DNA from: Rhipicephalus microplus
Lineage: Eukaryota > Arthropoda > Arachnida > Ixodida > Ixodidae
NCBI RefSeq assembly: GCF_043290135.1
Contig: NC_134703.1
Span: 108,386,005 to 108,450,004, forward strand
Direction of reading: 5' to 3'
DNA: 64,000 nt
Below the pieces are notes generated by a model that was given only the letters and a program-made list of their open reading frames with translations, was not told where the DNA came from and ran no database searches. This document shows, piece by piece, positions 1 through 29,388 of the stretch (position 1 is the stretch's first letter; each line of letters begins with the position of its first letter). The position numbers were made by a program, and so were the translations under genes.

Positions 1-9
1 CCTTGTGTT

Positions 10-246
10 GTGATGGTTGAGAACAAAGTGAGTGTTTTTGTAGACAATGTGAGTACTGTTGCACTAGTTGATACTGCTGCTGCCGTTTCCATAATGAGTA
101 TGTCTTTTAAAAATCGCCTTGGGACGAAAGTAATGTTTGCTTGGAATCGGAGTGCTACGTTCCGTGGCGTAGGGGGGAGAAACGTTGAGCCCGCTTGGAG
201 TTTGTTTTGTTTTACTTTCTGTAGGAAATCAAACGTTTCGAGCTGA
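10..246 (+). pseudogene. Gypsy aspartic protease, N-terminal part (frame 1)
   Basis: This frame holds the catalytic motif of a retropepsin-like protease, read as LVDTAAAVS near residue 20. The usual triplet is D-T/S-G, so the third position is alanine here. Homology to the family fades after about base 180 and resumes in the next frame, so only the part up to about 190 is real coding sequence. The rest runs to a stop by frameshift. The start shown is a GTG at the window edge and is not a true start, because the protein continues leftwards out of the window. Confidence 0.7.
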
Positions 247-1525
247 ACTAACGGTGCTTGCACGAGCAACCCACGACGTCATTCTAGGTATAGATTTTTT
301 GCGGGAATGTGGTGCAACTCTAGATTGTGGTAGTGGTGGAATTATTTTTCGTCCCGTGTTGCCGTCTCCATTGACGAAAGATACCGTTGATGACTGCTTG
401 GAAGTGTTTTCTGTGTGTGAAGACGTCCGCTTGGCCCCAAATACCGCAATGTTTGTGCGTGTAAACTCTTCGCGTTCTTGTGCGGGTTCTTACTACGGTT
501 TAGCCGAGCCGAACTTCAGTAACGCACTTAAAAAAAACGTTATTGTGCCTCGTTGCCTCGTGCTTACCGTCGATGGTTGTGCCGATTTGTGGACTGTGAA
601 CGTTTCCGCGCAGCCCATATATCTGCCTGCAGGACTTAAATTGGCAAGCTTTCAAGAGCAAAGTACTCTTACCATACGGTCACTCCAACTGTCGGTGGAT
701 GTAAAGAAACCCCACGCCAACTCGTACCCCGACTATTCTGCCAGCATTGACCGTATGATTAACAAGTCACTTCCATCAACTGAACGGTCGCTGCTGCAAG
801 AGGTGATCGCACGCTACGCCTCAGTCTTTGACTTTGTCCAAGACGAGACGTCTACCGTTACGCCACCGTCTTCACGTACGCAACACCGCATCTATACAGG
901 CCAAGCACCACCAATACGCCAGAAGCCCTATCGCGTATCGCCTTCTGAAAGGAAAGTCATCGCTGAGCAAGTTGAAGACATGCTAAAGAAGGGCGTCATA
1001 CAAGAATCGTTTAGTCTATGGGCAGCTCCTGTCATTCTAGTGAGGAAAAAGGATAATTCATGGAGATTCTGCGTAGACTATCGTCGCCTAAATGCCATCA
1101 CAAAAAAAGACGTCTACTCTTTGCCACGTATAGATGACGCCGTGGACTGCCTGCATTCTGCCTCCTATTTTTCTTCTGTTGACTTGCGTTCTGGGTATTG
1201 GCAAATTCCTATGCAACCCGTAGATAAAGAGAAGATGGCCTTCGTAACACCAGACGGTCTCTTTGAGTTCAACGTTATGCCTTTTGGTTTGTGCAATGCT
1301 CCAGCGACATTCGAGAGATTTATGGATACAGTACTCCGTGGACTAAAATGGGAAATTTGCATGTGCTATTTAGATGACGTGATTATCTACGGCAAGACTT
1401 TTCAAGAGCATAACAACCGCTTGTCATTGTGTTTGAAGCTTACGCGAAGCTGGCCTTGTTTTAAACTCAAAGAAGTGTCATTTTGGAGAACGTCAAGCCC
1501 TCGTATTAGGCTTTCTCGTGGATAA
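185..1525 (+). pseudogene. Gypsy protease C-terminal part plus reverse transcriptase
   Basis: The first part carries the distal protease strand (HDVILGIDFL, about residues 30-39). A linker follows, then the retroviral-type reverse transcriptase. Visible motifs are the RKKDNSWRFCVDYRRLN block, the LPRIDD block, the SSVDLRSGYWQI block with the first catalytic aspartate, the MPFGLCNAPATFERFM block, and the YLDD box with the catalytic aspartate pair at about residues 393-396. The frame loses homology after about base 1420. The family sequence then passes through another frame and re-emerges in frame 3 near 1475, so at least one and probably two small indels lie there. The function would be copying element RNA into cDNA in cytoplasmic particles. 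This copy is disrupted. Confidence 0.88.
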
Positions 1526-3467
1526 AGAAGGCGTGCGACCAGACCCACAGAAGACCGCAGTGGTTCGCAACTTTGAACCACCACGAACAGTGAAGGACCT
1601 GCGAAGTTTTCTGGGTCTGTGCTCATATTTCCGCCAATTTATCAAGAACTTCGCACAACTTGCCTCACCACTGACGTCCCTTCTTCATAAAGATACACCG
1701 TACTTGTGGGATGATAAATGTGAGGCTGCATTTCAACAGCTAAAGTTTTTATTGACTTCAGGACCCATCCTAAAGCATTTTGATCCTGATGCTTTGACTG
1801 AAATTCATACTGATGCTAGTGGGCTAGGTGTTGGTGCTGTGCTGGTCCAACTCTGCAACAGCCGCCAGCACGTCGTAGCATATGCCAGTCGGACACTGAC
1901 CCGAGCAGAGACGAACTACACCGTCACCGAGCTCGAGTGCTTAGCAGTCGTCTTCGCCATTCAGAAGTTCCGACCGTATCTACATGGCCGCGAGTTCACA
2001 ATAGTGACCGATCACCACTCACTATGCTGGCTTGTGGGACTTCGTGACCCGTCTGGCCGGCTGGCTCGTTGGGCGTTGCGCCTCCAAAAGTACAGCTTTT
2101 CTGTTACCTTTAAGAGTAGACGATGTCACACAGATGCCGACTGCTTGTCCCGCCTTCCTTCAGTACACACCAGTGCTGACGACAATGACATTGATGACTA
2201 TTTAGTTTCTGTCTCGTCCAACTTCCCAGATACCAGCAGCTTCAAACGTGAGCAGCAGCGTGACCCTACCCTGAAACCCTTGCTCGAAGCTGCACATAAC
2301 TCCGTCGACAAGCACTTTAAAATTTCAAATGGCTTGCTGTATAAAAGAAACTATTCAGCCGATGGCCTCCCCTTGCTTCTGGTGGTGTCGGAAAGCCTGC
2401 GCCAGGTCGTCCTTCGTTCTGCGCACGATGACATAACATCCGGTCATCTCGGCTTCACACGTACGCTACATCGACTACGTGAGAAGTTCTACTGGCCGAA
2501 AATGTGGAAGACCACAAAACAGTACGTCACCAGCTGCGCTATATGTCAGCGCTACAAGCGATCCACCACTGCCCTGGCAGGTTATTTGCAGCCCATCCCT
2601 CCACCGACATCCCCTTTTGAAAAAGTCGGCATCGATTTGCTCGGACCCCTTCCTAAGACCCCATCGGGCCACCGATATGTTATAGTGTGCGTGGATTATT
2701 TAACGCGTTATACGGAAACGGACGCTCTGACATCGGCCACAGCAGCCGCTGTTTCTTCTTTTTTGTTACAACGGGTCATACTGCGTCACGGTGCTCCACA
2801 GGTTGTCATCAGTGACCGTGGACAACAATTTATGGCCGATGTGGTTGAAGAAATTTTGCGCCTCTGTGGCTCCTCTTATCGCCACTCCACCACTTACCAT
2901 CCGCAAACTAACGGTCTCAGTGAGAGAACAAATCGAACTCTCACGAATATGCTATCGATATACGTTGATGCTGACCACAGGAACTGGGACGTCGTCTTAC
3001 CGTTTGTTACTTACGCGTATAACACCGCCAAGCATGAAGTTACTGGACATTCGCTCTTCTTTCTGCTTTACGCACGAAATCCACAGAGTTTTCTGGACAC
3101 TCTATTACCTTTCTCGCATCAGGAAGATCTGTCCATCGCTCAGACGTTATGTCGCGCTGAAGAAGCACGTCGACTAGCGCGCCTTCGAACATTGTCTTCG
3201 CAAGAACACAGCAAGAGTCGCTACGATGCCAAGCATATCCCCGTAGAATTTTCTCCTGGTGACTACGTGTGGCTGTGGACTCCTGTCCGTAAAAAAGGAT
3301 TGTACCGGAAGTTTCTAGCAAACTATTCCGGCCCATTCGTGATAGTCACTCGTCTCGGTGACGTGAATTACGTTGTCGCCCGAGTCACAGCCAATAACCG
3401 GCGTTCGCGCACTACGCAAATTGTTCACGTAGCCCGCCTCAAGCAGTACCATCATAGGCCTGTTTAA
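1518..3467 (+). CDS. Gypsy RNase H and integrase segment of pol
   Basis: This 649-residue open frame continues the pol protein. It begins in the connection of the reverse transcriptase. RNase H follows, with HTDASG near residue 97, an E in the TVTELECLA block and TDHHSL later. The integrase has an HHCC zinc-binding region (HDDITSGH near residue 303, CAIC near 340). Its catalytic core has D in GIDLLGPL (about 373), D in SDRGQQF (about 432) and E in GLSERTN (about 468). The C-terminus has a GPF motif typical of GPY/F integrases. No chromodomain is evident before the TAA stop. The listed GTG start only marks where the frame opens; in the intact element translation would enter from upstream. Confidence 0.92.
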   Translation: MDKEGVRPDPQKTAVVRNFEPPRTVKDLRSFLGLCSYFRQFIKNFAQLASPLTSLLHKDTPYLWDDKCEAAFQQLKFLLTSGPILKHFDPDALTEIHTDASGLGVGAVLVQLCNSRQHVVAYASRTLTRAETNYTVTELECLAVVFAIQKFRPYLHGREFTIVTDHHSLCWLVGLRDPSGRLARWALRLQKYSFSVTFKSRRCHTDADCLSRLPSVHTSADDNDIDDYLVSVSSNFPDTSSFKREQQRDPTLKPLLEAAHNSVDKHFKISNGLLYKRNYSADGLPLLLVVSESLRQVVLRSAHDDITSGHLGFTRTLHRLREKFYWPKMWKTTKQYVTSCAICQRYKRSTTALAGYLQPIPPPTSPFEKVGIDLLGPLPKTPSGHRYVIVCVDYLTRYTETDALTSATAAAVSSFLLQRVILRHGAPQVVISDRGQQFMADVVEEILRLCGSSYRHSTTYHPQTNGLSERTNRTLTNMLSIYVDADHRNWDVVLPFVTYAYNTAKHEVTGHSLFFLLYARNPQSFLDTLLPFSHQEDLSIAQTLCRAEEARRLARLRTLSSQEHSKSRYDAKHIPVEFSPGDYVWLWTPVRKKGLYRKFLANYSGPFVIVTRLGDVNYVVARVTANNRRSRTTQIVHVARLKQYHHRPV

Positions 3468-3672
3468 CTCGCTCGGCGAGCTTCGTCTGCCGCCGGGGGA
3501 AATGAAACGAAGATGCGCAAGCCTACGGGGCGCGGAAGAAGAAGAAGAGTAGTGGAGCGGCACCTGGACTGTGTGGTTAGGTGGAAGCGTTCTAGGCCTG
3601 TTTCAGAAGTACGCTGCTATTTCACAACGTCATTTCACCTCATCTGTAAATAAACACAGTCACTCGTAACAA
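3468..3672 (+). repeat. Probable polypurine tract and start of 3' LTR
   Basis: Directly after the integrase stop comes a GC-rich stretch, then GGAAGAAGAAGAAGAG (3534-3549), a good polypurine tract for plus-strand priming. The following ~120 bases contain AATAAA at 3649-3654 and end with GTAACA, which resembles an LTR 3' edge. There is no second LTR in the window for comparison, so the boundaries are guesses. Confidence 0.4.
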
Positions 3673-5363
3673 TATGTTTTCGCGTTCTGTGCAATAAACT
3701 CAGTTGGAAGGTATCGCTCGTGTCCCTCTTGTCTATTTGTTGTCGTTCTGTACTCGCGCTATAACTATCGTCAAGCCTATACAAACAGAGCTTTATTAAA
3801 ATCCACACATACTTCATGTCATAAGCTCAGAAATCTACCCTGATAATATATGCAACCACAGCGATCTCACTACAGCTAGGGTAAAAGAGGTGATCTGGGA
3901 GTGCATCATTATATGTATGTATAACGATGCTAACCTTGATACTACTTTTGCAAGTTGGGACGCTGCCTTGCATAGCTCTTGAGTCTAGCCTAGCGGACTA
4001 GAAATGAGGCGTCGAAAAAGCACGTGATGCAGCTTTGAGGCTCGGCCTTTCAGTCCTGATGCGGGAGTTCAAAGTGATTAATCAATGTGTTCATTTCCTT
4101 TCCATCTGCCGAGTGTCCGAAGGCACCAAAAGCCGATTTCGTACGCTGTAATGCCGACTCCCCCCCCCCCCCCCCCTTTTTTTTTTCTCCTCTAAAGCGT
4201 GCTCCGTCTTAGACATATGCTTTGTGAGGTGTAGCCAGCTTTAAAAAAAAATTGAGTTTTGCGAAACGTATGGGCAAATATGTTGCTTCTTTTATGAGAA
4301 ATCGCCAATCTTAAATGCGCACAAGAGACATTGGGTGGAAAATTGGAGAGCATATCTTTTATGGAGAAAATTAAAAAAACGTTGCATCTTTCTAAATCAG
4401 AAAGATCTTGATAGAAACCTTTACTTGAATGCTGAAGCAGTTGAGTGGTACCCTACAAAGTTGAGGGAGAATTAAAGAAGTCAAATTTTGTAACTGATTT
4501 TCACAAGAAAATTCTTACGAATTACTTGGGACTAATTCATACCCGTTGCTAACATTCTGGGATGTCGGTTTCGAGTTAGATCACAGAACTAGGATGAATT
4601 TTTCGACAACTAAGAGCTTTTCTTAAAAAACAAAACGCATGAGTATCTTTGTTGTTTTGTGTTACATACGGGTTGATTTGATGGACCTTTCCATGGTAAT
4701 GTCGCAGCCCTTAAACTACCCTGCTGTATTTATGTTTTCATTAAAGATCGAAACCAATCGGCACATGTTTTAGTCTGGAACATGGGTTCCGCAGAGGCTG
4801 AAAGCATAAGAAAAGATTGAACAAAGGCAAATTAAGTGTACCTGAAAAGGAGCTCTGAAAAATGGAAGTTTTCTGCCAACACAACGTTGCTGAAATCATT
4901 GCTACCCCAACCACCACTCCCACCCCCACCAACACCACTCCTGTTGATACCACTACCACTACCATTAATGCCAATCTGGATGCTAGAATACGGCATCATA
5001 ACAGTGAAACAATGCCAGAACTTTTACACTGGACGCGCACATAGGCTTCGTGTCAAGCCAGTTTTATTTCCCTGTCTTACTGTTTTTTTTTCTTCGTGAG
5101 GAAAATAATTGCTGCAAGATGAAAAGAGCCACCGGAAATGCAGAGAAAATAATAACTTTGGTGGTTCTGTTTTATGTTGCTTAGGCGACGAATCAAGAAA
5201 ATTACTCCTGATTGACAACCAACTCGATAAACTATTGTTATTTCGAATATAGGTAACTACTAGAGAAATGAGCACTAGTTATATGAAATGGAAACATTTA
5301 TGATGTAAACAATACTGTAGGAGTACCTGAACAACTGGGAGGCGCCTAAAAGCACAAACTCAC
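3673..5363. other. No gene seen; probably intron downstream of the last visible channel exon
   Basis: There are no ORFs with family resemblance on either strand. A C-rich/T-rich run lies at 4160-4187 and a CCA/CAC-rich stretch at 4904-4975. I looked on the minus strand for the M4 helix of the channel gene and did not find it. It may lie beyond the left window edge, past the gypsy element. Confidence 0.5.
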
Positions 5364-22024
<16,661 letters not shown>

Positions 22025-22430
22025 CTGCAGGTACGAAAAGCCCGATTGAAACGATAGTATGCACGTCGCTTGTCGCGGGAGAATCACTCGCGCTCCACGC
22101 TGCTCAGGTACACCTCACTACTGCTACCCGTGCCTCCGGTACTGCTTCTGCAGGTACGAAAAGCCCGATTGAAACGTTAGTATGCACGTCGCTTGTCGCG
22201 GGAGAATCACTCGCGCTCCACGCTGCTCAGGTACACCTCACTACTGCTACCCGTGCCTCCGGTACTGCTTCTGCAGGTACGAAAAGCCCGATTGAAACGT
22301 TAGTATGCACGTCGCTTGTCGCGGGAGAATCACTCGCGCTCCACGCTGGTCAGGTACACCTCACTACTGCTACCCGTGCCTCCGGTACTGCTTCTGTAGG
22401 TACGAAAAACCCGATTGAAACGTTAGTAAC

Positions 22431-23757
22431 TCCATTGATGACTTGCGTCAGGTGTGACTTCAAGTGAACGACCTTCATTTCTTGCTTTTTTTCCAATACT
22501 TCCCATGGGAACACTAAAGCGCAAACATAAAAAGAAGAACGTGAGACATACAAAAGCGACGACCGCATTTTAGATGGAGGTGGAAATGCTGAAGTTGACT
22601 CAACAGGTTAAAATAGCGCAATACACGCGAAAAATTGGTTTCATGCAAAAAGGAAAAGTTCGTTTTACTGTCATAGTTTTCTTTAAGTGATAAGCGCTTA
22701 ATTGTCAATAGTATGTCGGCATGCAGTGTACGTTAATTGTTAATGTTGCTAAAGGAGTGTTTCTTAAAGAGTAAGCCTTGTAATAAATGTAACAAAGTGT
22801 TTCGGATAGTGGCATCACTTGAAAAAAAATCGATGCTTCGATCATATTTGAATCTAAGAAAGATAGTATAGTAACTTTTGCATCAGTGGGTTTTTATTCG
22901 TGTCAAATAAATCCAGTAATTTTAGCCTTAAGCATAATTTTATGTTGTGAGCCGTGCATAGAAAAACCTTTTATAGGTTTCCACAGCATTATTAGAGCTT
23001 TTTTTCACGAAAAATAACACCAAAAACATCTCCCCGCACGGTGTGTGGGCTCGTTCTCTTCATCTCTCGGTCACTGCCTCTCAGGACATCGCGTATAAAC
23101 GTGGTGCACCAAGAAGCGATATCGGTGGCGAATGGCGCTCACACTTTAATTAAGAAATTCTTCGGCTAATTATCCCAGGGCGGTCGATTTCATCGTTGCC
23201 GCTGACGGTACACCGGTAAAGACGGCACGCACAGCTCCCGCATTGTGCGTAGTGAATATGCTGTTTCTCTTTTCCTTTGTCAAGACATGAACTGGCGGTG
23301 GCTTTGCAAGAGCCAATCGACAACTCTTTCTAACGACACTGCGATAGTTGTCTGGCACATAAGAATAGCGGAAGTTGATGTCACTCAAACGAGTTTCTTC
23401 CGAAAGATTTTCTTAAAGCAGCTATCTTTTTCCCAACATGGCACGTACACAAAGCAGATCGAAGGGAATTGTAGCGAATCCTAATTGCGATATCGGCTAC
23501 CGAGCACACAGACTCTTCTAACAACCGGAGTAACAGCAGTCATTCGCCTTTAAATATACCGGCCACTTTTTTATGTGCGACAACCTCCATACAGTGTCTA
23601 GCGATGTCAGCATGAACTACATGTATATATTCTTCATGGGATGGCCCAAGCATTATGCCAACAACATATTAAGTGGAAATCAAAACAGACCTTTATTGGG
23701 GCGAATCGCAAAATCCATATGTGCTTTCATATGAAGTGACATTGTTTGTGTTCTCTG
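22431..23757. other. No supported feature
   Basis: AT-rich sequence. No coding or repeat signal beyond short homopolymers. An upstream exon of the channel gene could lie here or further right, but none could be recognised. Confidence 0.5.
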
Positions 23758-24262
23758 ATTTTTAGGAGCGAAGCTCCTTATGACGTGGGTCTGTCACTCC
23801 TCTTCCTCCTCCTCCTCCTCCGTATGTATGTATGTATGTATGTATGTATGTATGTATGTATGTATGTATGTATGTATGTATGTATGTATGTATGTATGTA
23901 TGTATGTATGTATGTATGTATGTATGTATGTATGTATGTATGTATGTATGTATGTATGTAGCCACCGGTGGCACATACCCACTCTAGAGTGGGTTTGTGC
24001 CACAGGGTTCATGAGATGGGAGATGGCGCTACTTGGAGTGTTCACTAGAAGAACGCACGGACGAGCGCACAGACGGACAGACAAATGGATGTACGGACTC
24101 GTGGACGAACGCACGGACAGACGGAGGGACACATTGATTGACGCACGGGTGGTCGCATGGATAGACGGACGCAAGAACGAACGGACGGACGAAAGCCCGG
24201 ACGGGCTGACGGACGCTTCGCCCCACTCTTCATCATTCACTCCGTGGATATGCTGTGATTGT
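23758..24262 (-). mobile_element. Dispersed repeat family Y, copy 1
   Basis: Reading inward from the left, it starts TTTTTAGGAGCGAAGCTCCT, a 6-bp-stem hairpin with a GAA loop. Next come a short CTC-rich spacer, a 139-bp GTAT microsatellite, a 36-bp near-perfect palindrome (23968-24003) and a long degenerate tract of ACGG/ACGC tetranucleotides. The right end, read inward on the minus strand, is TCACAGCATATCCACGGAG followed by a GGGGCGAAGC word. Both ends thus carry GCGAAGC facing inward. The same end sequences occur at 29389-30346, around 36256 and at 60655-60978. Confidence 0.75.
23822..23960 (+). repeat. (GTAT)n microsatellite inside repeat Y
   Basis: About 35 units without interruption. 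Confidence 0.98.
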
Positions 24263-24984
24263 TTTCCAATGTTTTTATGCGCTATCTTCTTCGCGTGTAA
24301 GGTGCTTGTTGTGTACGGAGCCTCTTGGCAATCACAGAGCTACGTTGTTCAGCCTTCCCATGGATGTCCACAAGTCTGAAAGTTTGGTGCACTTATCGAT
24401 CGCCAAGAAATGTATACTGAGTGATCGACATTTTTTTTTCTCAGTAAGACGGTGCTGTACGACCTGTTTTATGAGCTGAAAGTGCGCCGTTTTAATTTCA
24501 GCTGCTCGCAGATCAAGATATAACTAGTGTGGTTTCACCGGTGCGTGAGCCGACAAGTTTGGCAAGTGCTGATCGGGAAGGCAGCCAATGAGTTTCCTCG
24601 TCGTCACGTATACGAAGCCCATTGGCGTGGTCGCCTTCCAGGACAGGCATTGTAGAACTGTATTCTCTTTCAATGACCCGTCTTACTCTATGACATAAAA
24701 AATTAGCAGATCTATCACTTTCCGATTCACACCTTTTTGATGTTTGTTGTAGCCTCCACGGCTCGGTACTTACCACACTGGTGCAATATTTGCAATATTT
24801 TCTGTTGGCCATTGCATTTTTCCTACAGCATTTACAACTCCTCAATCATTCTGCTGGTGAGAATGGCGCTGGCACCTCTGGAAGATAGTGCACAGCAGAT
24901 AGGTGACAGTTTCGGTTACTGCCAGCAGTGACGCTTGTTAAATAAAAAAAAAGGAAGATCCCACGTACAGTAGGAATCGATGTT
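24263..24984. other. No supported feature
   Basis: Mixed AT-rich sequence between two dispersed repeats. The short open frames show no family resemblance. Confidence 0.5.
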
Positions 24985-26106
<1,122 letters not shown>

Positions 26107-26112
26107 TTAAAA

Positions 26113-27530
26113 CTATATCTGACATTCTTGTGTTTCAACAGTGTGTTGCAACTTTCGTGCCCAATGGCATGTATATTTCTTTGTGAGAGCGCTGGCTTGC
26201 GTTCTTCCTGGGCTTCTTTGAGCAGCGGTCATTGTTTACCGATATCCAGCGCCACTGCGGCAGCTCCTCAATGTCGCGCTAGTCATGCGTTCCCTCGCTA
26301 AAAACGCAATCATTCGGCTGACCACATTTTCATTGAGCGGTCGAGGCAGAGCACTGTGAAGCATACTGTGAATGCTTCATCATTTTTTCTGAACATACTT
26401 CTTCGACAGGTTACTGCTCTCCAAAAGTAGACAGATATGAAATTGTCAACAGGTAAAATTCATAAGCCTTCTTGTCATCTCGGCACGACAGAAAAGCACG
26501 CCTTTTAACAGCAGAGCTCTTAATTAAGGTCGAGATTGCTCTAGATAACATTTGCCTTGTCAAGCAGGAATGCGCCGAAGATAAGCCACACTGGTACTCT
26601 AATAATGGAGAAGCTTGTGGACTTAAGCACCACAGGGAGAAAACAAAAAAAGATAGATAAAAGGAGAAAGAAATACTTTGTGAAGAACATGCGGTTGGGA
26701 AAGCAGGAGAAAAATGAAATGGTCCCATTTTAACCGATGCAGAACATGCCTATCAACTTGATGCCACAACCTACGCAGTTCAACTACACTTCGCAACGTG
26801 CAGAAAGTGAAGCTGCTCAAATTTTTTTTTCACTTACTAAGGATCTTGTTGTCACCTTAGAAATGTGATCATTCAAGCGGCGATGGAGATCGTTTAAGGG
26901 TGATGAAAAAAAAAAGCTTAAGCAAAAAAGCGTAAAACAAAGGCCGTTATAAACACGGACACAAAAAAACGATGTTGCGAATCATCTTTCGTACCACAAA
27001 TAGAAAATTTGCCAATCTCTCGGGTGCCCAACATGAAATACTGGTCTGGACCATAGCTTCGCTCTCTAGAAAGGCAGCACCACCAACATGTTCCTCAGTG
27101 CAAACAATTGCGAGAAAGGAAAATAAAAACACAAGAAAGCGATCAATGTCCCCCTGAGAATCAAGTGTGTTACCATGTCAATCATCCGTATGAAGACCGC
27201 AACAGCCGTGATCGTCGAGAAGCTCATTCGATTTGCAGAGAAGGCCGCCACAGCCTCTCCGTAAAAGTGTGGTGGCAACTCGGGAAGATTGAGTGCCCCG
27301 CGTCGAAAGGCTGCGTGTACTGAGATACGACTGTATACAGTGGGCAGTGATGACGAAACGCATTTGAAGACGACAGTCGCAACCCCTCAAGAAACTAATC
27401 CCGTTTGCGGAAGATGCAGCCGATTCTGGTTTCAGGCATGCACGAGGGAGAAACAAGCATCGCCGGAGCCGCATATGAATAACTATATTGCTTTACAGAG
27501 TACTACAAGGGTGGCAAGGCTCACTTGAAT
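26113..27530. other. No supported feature
   Basis: No repeats or coding families recognised on either strand. Overlapping short frames near 27000-27530 have no recognisable domain. Confidence 0.45.
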
Positions 27531-27539
27531 AGATCGAGT

Positions 27540-27760
27540 ATCCGTTCTCAGACTGACGATATTGCGTCAAGCGCAGGCTGGATCACTTGCACATCCCGTA
27601 CTGCTGAACCGCACGTACCCTGCGGAGCACGAGATGCTCAGTCCGTTTGGCACAATAGAAAATGGCACCCTGCCACGCATCTTGGCAGAGTGCACAGAAC
27701 TTAAAGACCCCCCCCCCTTCGTTTCCCCCCGACACCCCGAATCCCCGATCCCTTGAGCGA
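27540..27760 (+). pseudogene. C-terminal remnant of an RNase H-type LINE
   Basis: Around 27541-27735 a frame reads DDILRQAQAGSLAHPVLLNR, then YPAEHEML and GTLPRILAECTEL. This matches the LRQLQ..S..HP.LLNR.YP....C..C....GTL.HIL.EC pattern at the C-terminus of arthropod LINEs with RNase H. The cysteines of the knuckle are lost apart from the last one. The flanks carry no other recognisable piece, so this is a small relic. The call rests on pattern alone. Confidence 0.45.
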
Positions 27761-29388
27761 TAGGAGACCTGGTTATCCAGCCCCACCCTACCGACTCAGC
27801 GTGCAGAGACGGACAAAGGACCGGAGCTGCTGAACTGTAAGCAAAAACTATCGAGTTTGGGGTTTTCGCTGCTCATGACCTCTCAAAACTCTCTCGCGTT
27901 TAAAATTACCACCTCGTGTTGGAGTAAAAGGTGGTACATGCCATAGTTTTACCACCACCTCTGAGGCACGTAGTAAAAGGATATCAAAATTCAGTTTTAC
28001 CACGTAGCGAGTTTCTATCACGTGATTTTTAACCTGCGTTTCAGAGTTAATTACCGCATGACTGCAAGATGCAGCTGCTTCGTCGGCTTTTGCCCCATAC
28101 CCCACGAGTATGGCTCTCAGTGAATCCTGAAGGTACGCGAGAACCACAAATGTTTTTTTTTTTCTTGGCATCGTCGTGCGTCATGACTGACTTCGAGTCA
28201 ACGCACTTTCACTGGAACGGGGGGCAGCATAAGCACGATGAGCGAAGACAGCATTCTCTGGACGAAAAAAAAATGGAGGGGAAGGCGGGTTCTGAAAAAA
28301 ACTGCTGTGGAAAGTTGTCCTGCATATTTCTGCAAATTGTTGACTTTTGCTCTGCGGTGGCCCTGGAGAGAGACGGTGCAAGAAGCTCGGGATCTGTGTG
28401 TCTGGTTGAGCTCATGGTTCTCACGTGTTTCCTACGTCATGGAGCGACCGTGCGCTTTTGAGCACCTCCGACCCTGCACGTCACGGATACCTCGCTTCCG
28501 TGCCGAATCACGAAGATCTGCCATTGGTAAGAAAATCTAGCTGGTGTCATCGTCCGTGGTTGCTTCCTGCAGAAACGATAAGCAAAACGCTTCACTATGC
28601 CGTCGGCACCGAGCCGTGGCCGCCAGTGACTAATGGGAGCGTGTCGCCGAGGCAGGAGAAAGAAGCATCGCATATATTTTGTTCCACAGAATACGATGTC
28701 ATCTGGAGTAAAGGTGCTGCCCGAATTGTCCGCCTAATGCACCAACTGCTCTCAAACATGTAGCGCGAAGCCGAGAGCCGATACGAGGCAGACAGAACGA
28801 ACAAGTGCCTGTCGGTGAGCACGAAGAAAAACTCGGATGGTGGACCGTCTCTTTCGTTGGAAGTACATAAGTCGCCCAGTCCCCGTAAGACTCCGCAGAT
28901 TGCAGACACGTGCTCATTTGTGCCTGAAATGACGACGAAATTCGCGCAGGATATGCATTATGTGATCGCCAGCTGTGTTTCATCGCACAGCCGTGTCCTC
29001 GAAAAGGCCTAGCACGCTGTCGGTAAGCGCTTGTATGCAGGCGTGCACCGCTTTTCTACGCCTGTTGTTTTGAATACGTGCTGCTACTGTGTTTGTGCAT
29101 CGTCGCTCAATGACAATCATTGAACTGCCGTGGTTTGTGTGTACTTAGGTATATTTTGTGGACTTCTGCAACAGCAGTGCTAACACTGGTGAAGCCAATA
29201 GACCAATGTGCCAGCATTAAATAATCAAAGAGGCGAGATCGGGTGGGTTTATAATGAAAGATCGGTGTGACTCTTAGCAACCTGCAGCTCACCTTAAGTT
29301 CACGCTTGCACTTTTAACCGTCATTCTTAATCGATGTGAGAACACAGCTCTCCTACCGGTACTACACGGCGGGTCTAAAAAAATGACG
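27761..29388. other. GC-richer stretch with many overlapping frames, no gene supported
   Basis: Open frames of about 100-130 residues overlap on both strands between 28069 and 28983. None has a domain, signal peptide or splice pattern I can defend. They may be chance frames in GC-rich sequence. Confidence 0.4.

Larger units (their letters stand above)
1..3672 (+). mobile_element. Ty3/gypsy LTR retrotransposon, 5'-truncated by the window edge
   Basis: The domains run in the Ty3/gypsy order protease, reverse transcriptase, RNase H, integrase, then a GPY/F-type C-terminus. The gag region and 5' LTR would lie left of base 1. The pol frame is broken near 190 and between about 1420 and 1475, so this copy is unlikely to make a full polyprotein, although each domain is well preserved. 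A purine-rich tract (3534-3549) follows the integrase stop and precedes a short stretch ending in an AATAAA-containing sequence, as expected for the start of a 3' LTR. The LTR limits cannot be fixed without the 5' copy. Confidence 0.9.

Noticed and set aside
4741..4974. Hydrophobic minus-strand frame tested as the missing M4 exon of the channel
   Set aside because: The Val/Gly-rich stretch comes from a CCA/CAC-rich tract and lacks the conserved residues and splice borders of M4.
28069..28983. Overlapping 100-130 residue frames on both strands
   Set aside because: GC-rich chance frames with no domain, signal peptide or splice pattern. No strand is favoured.
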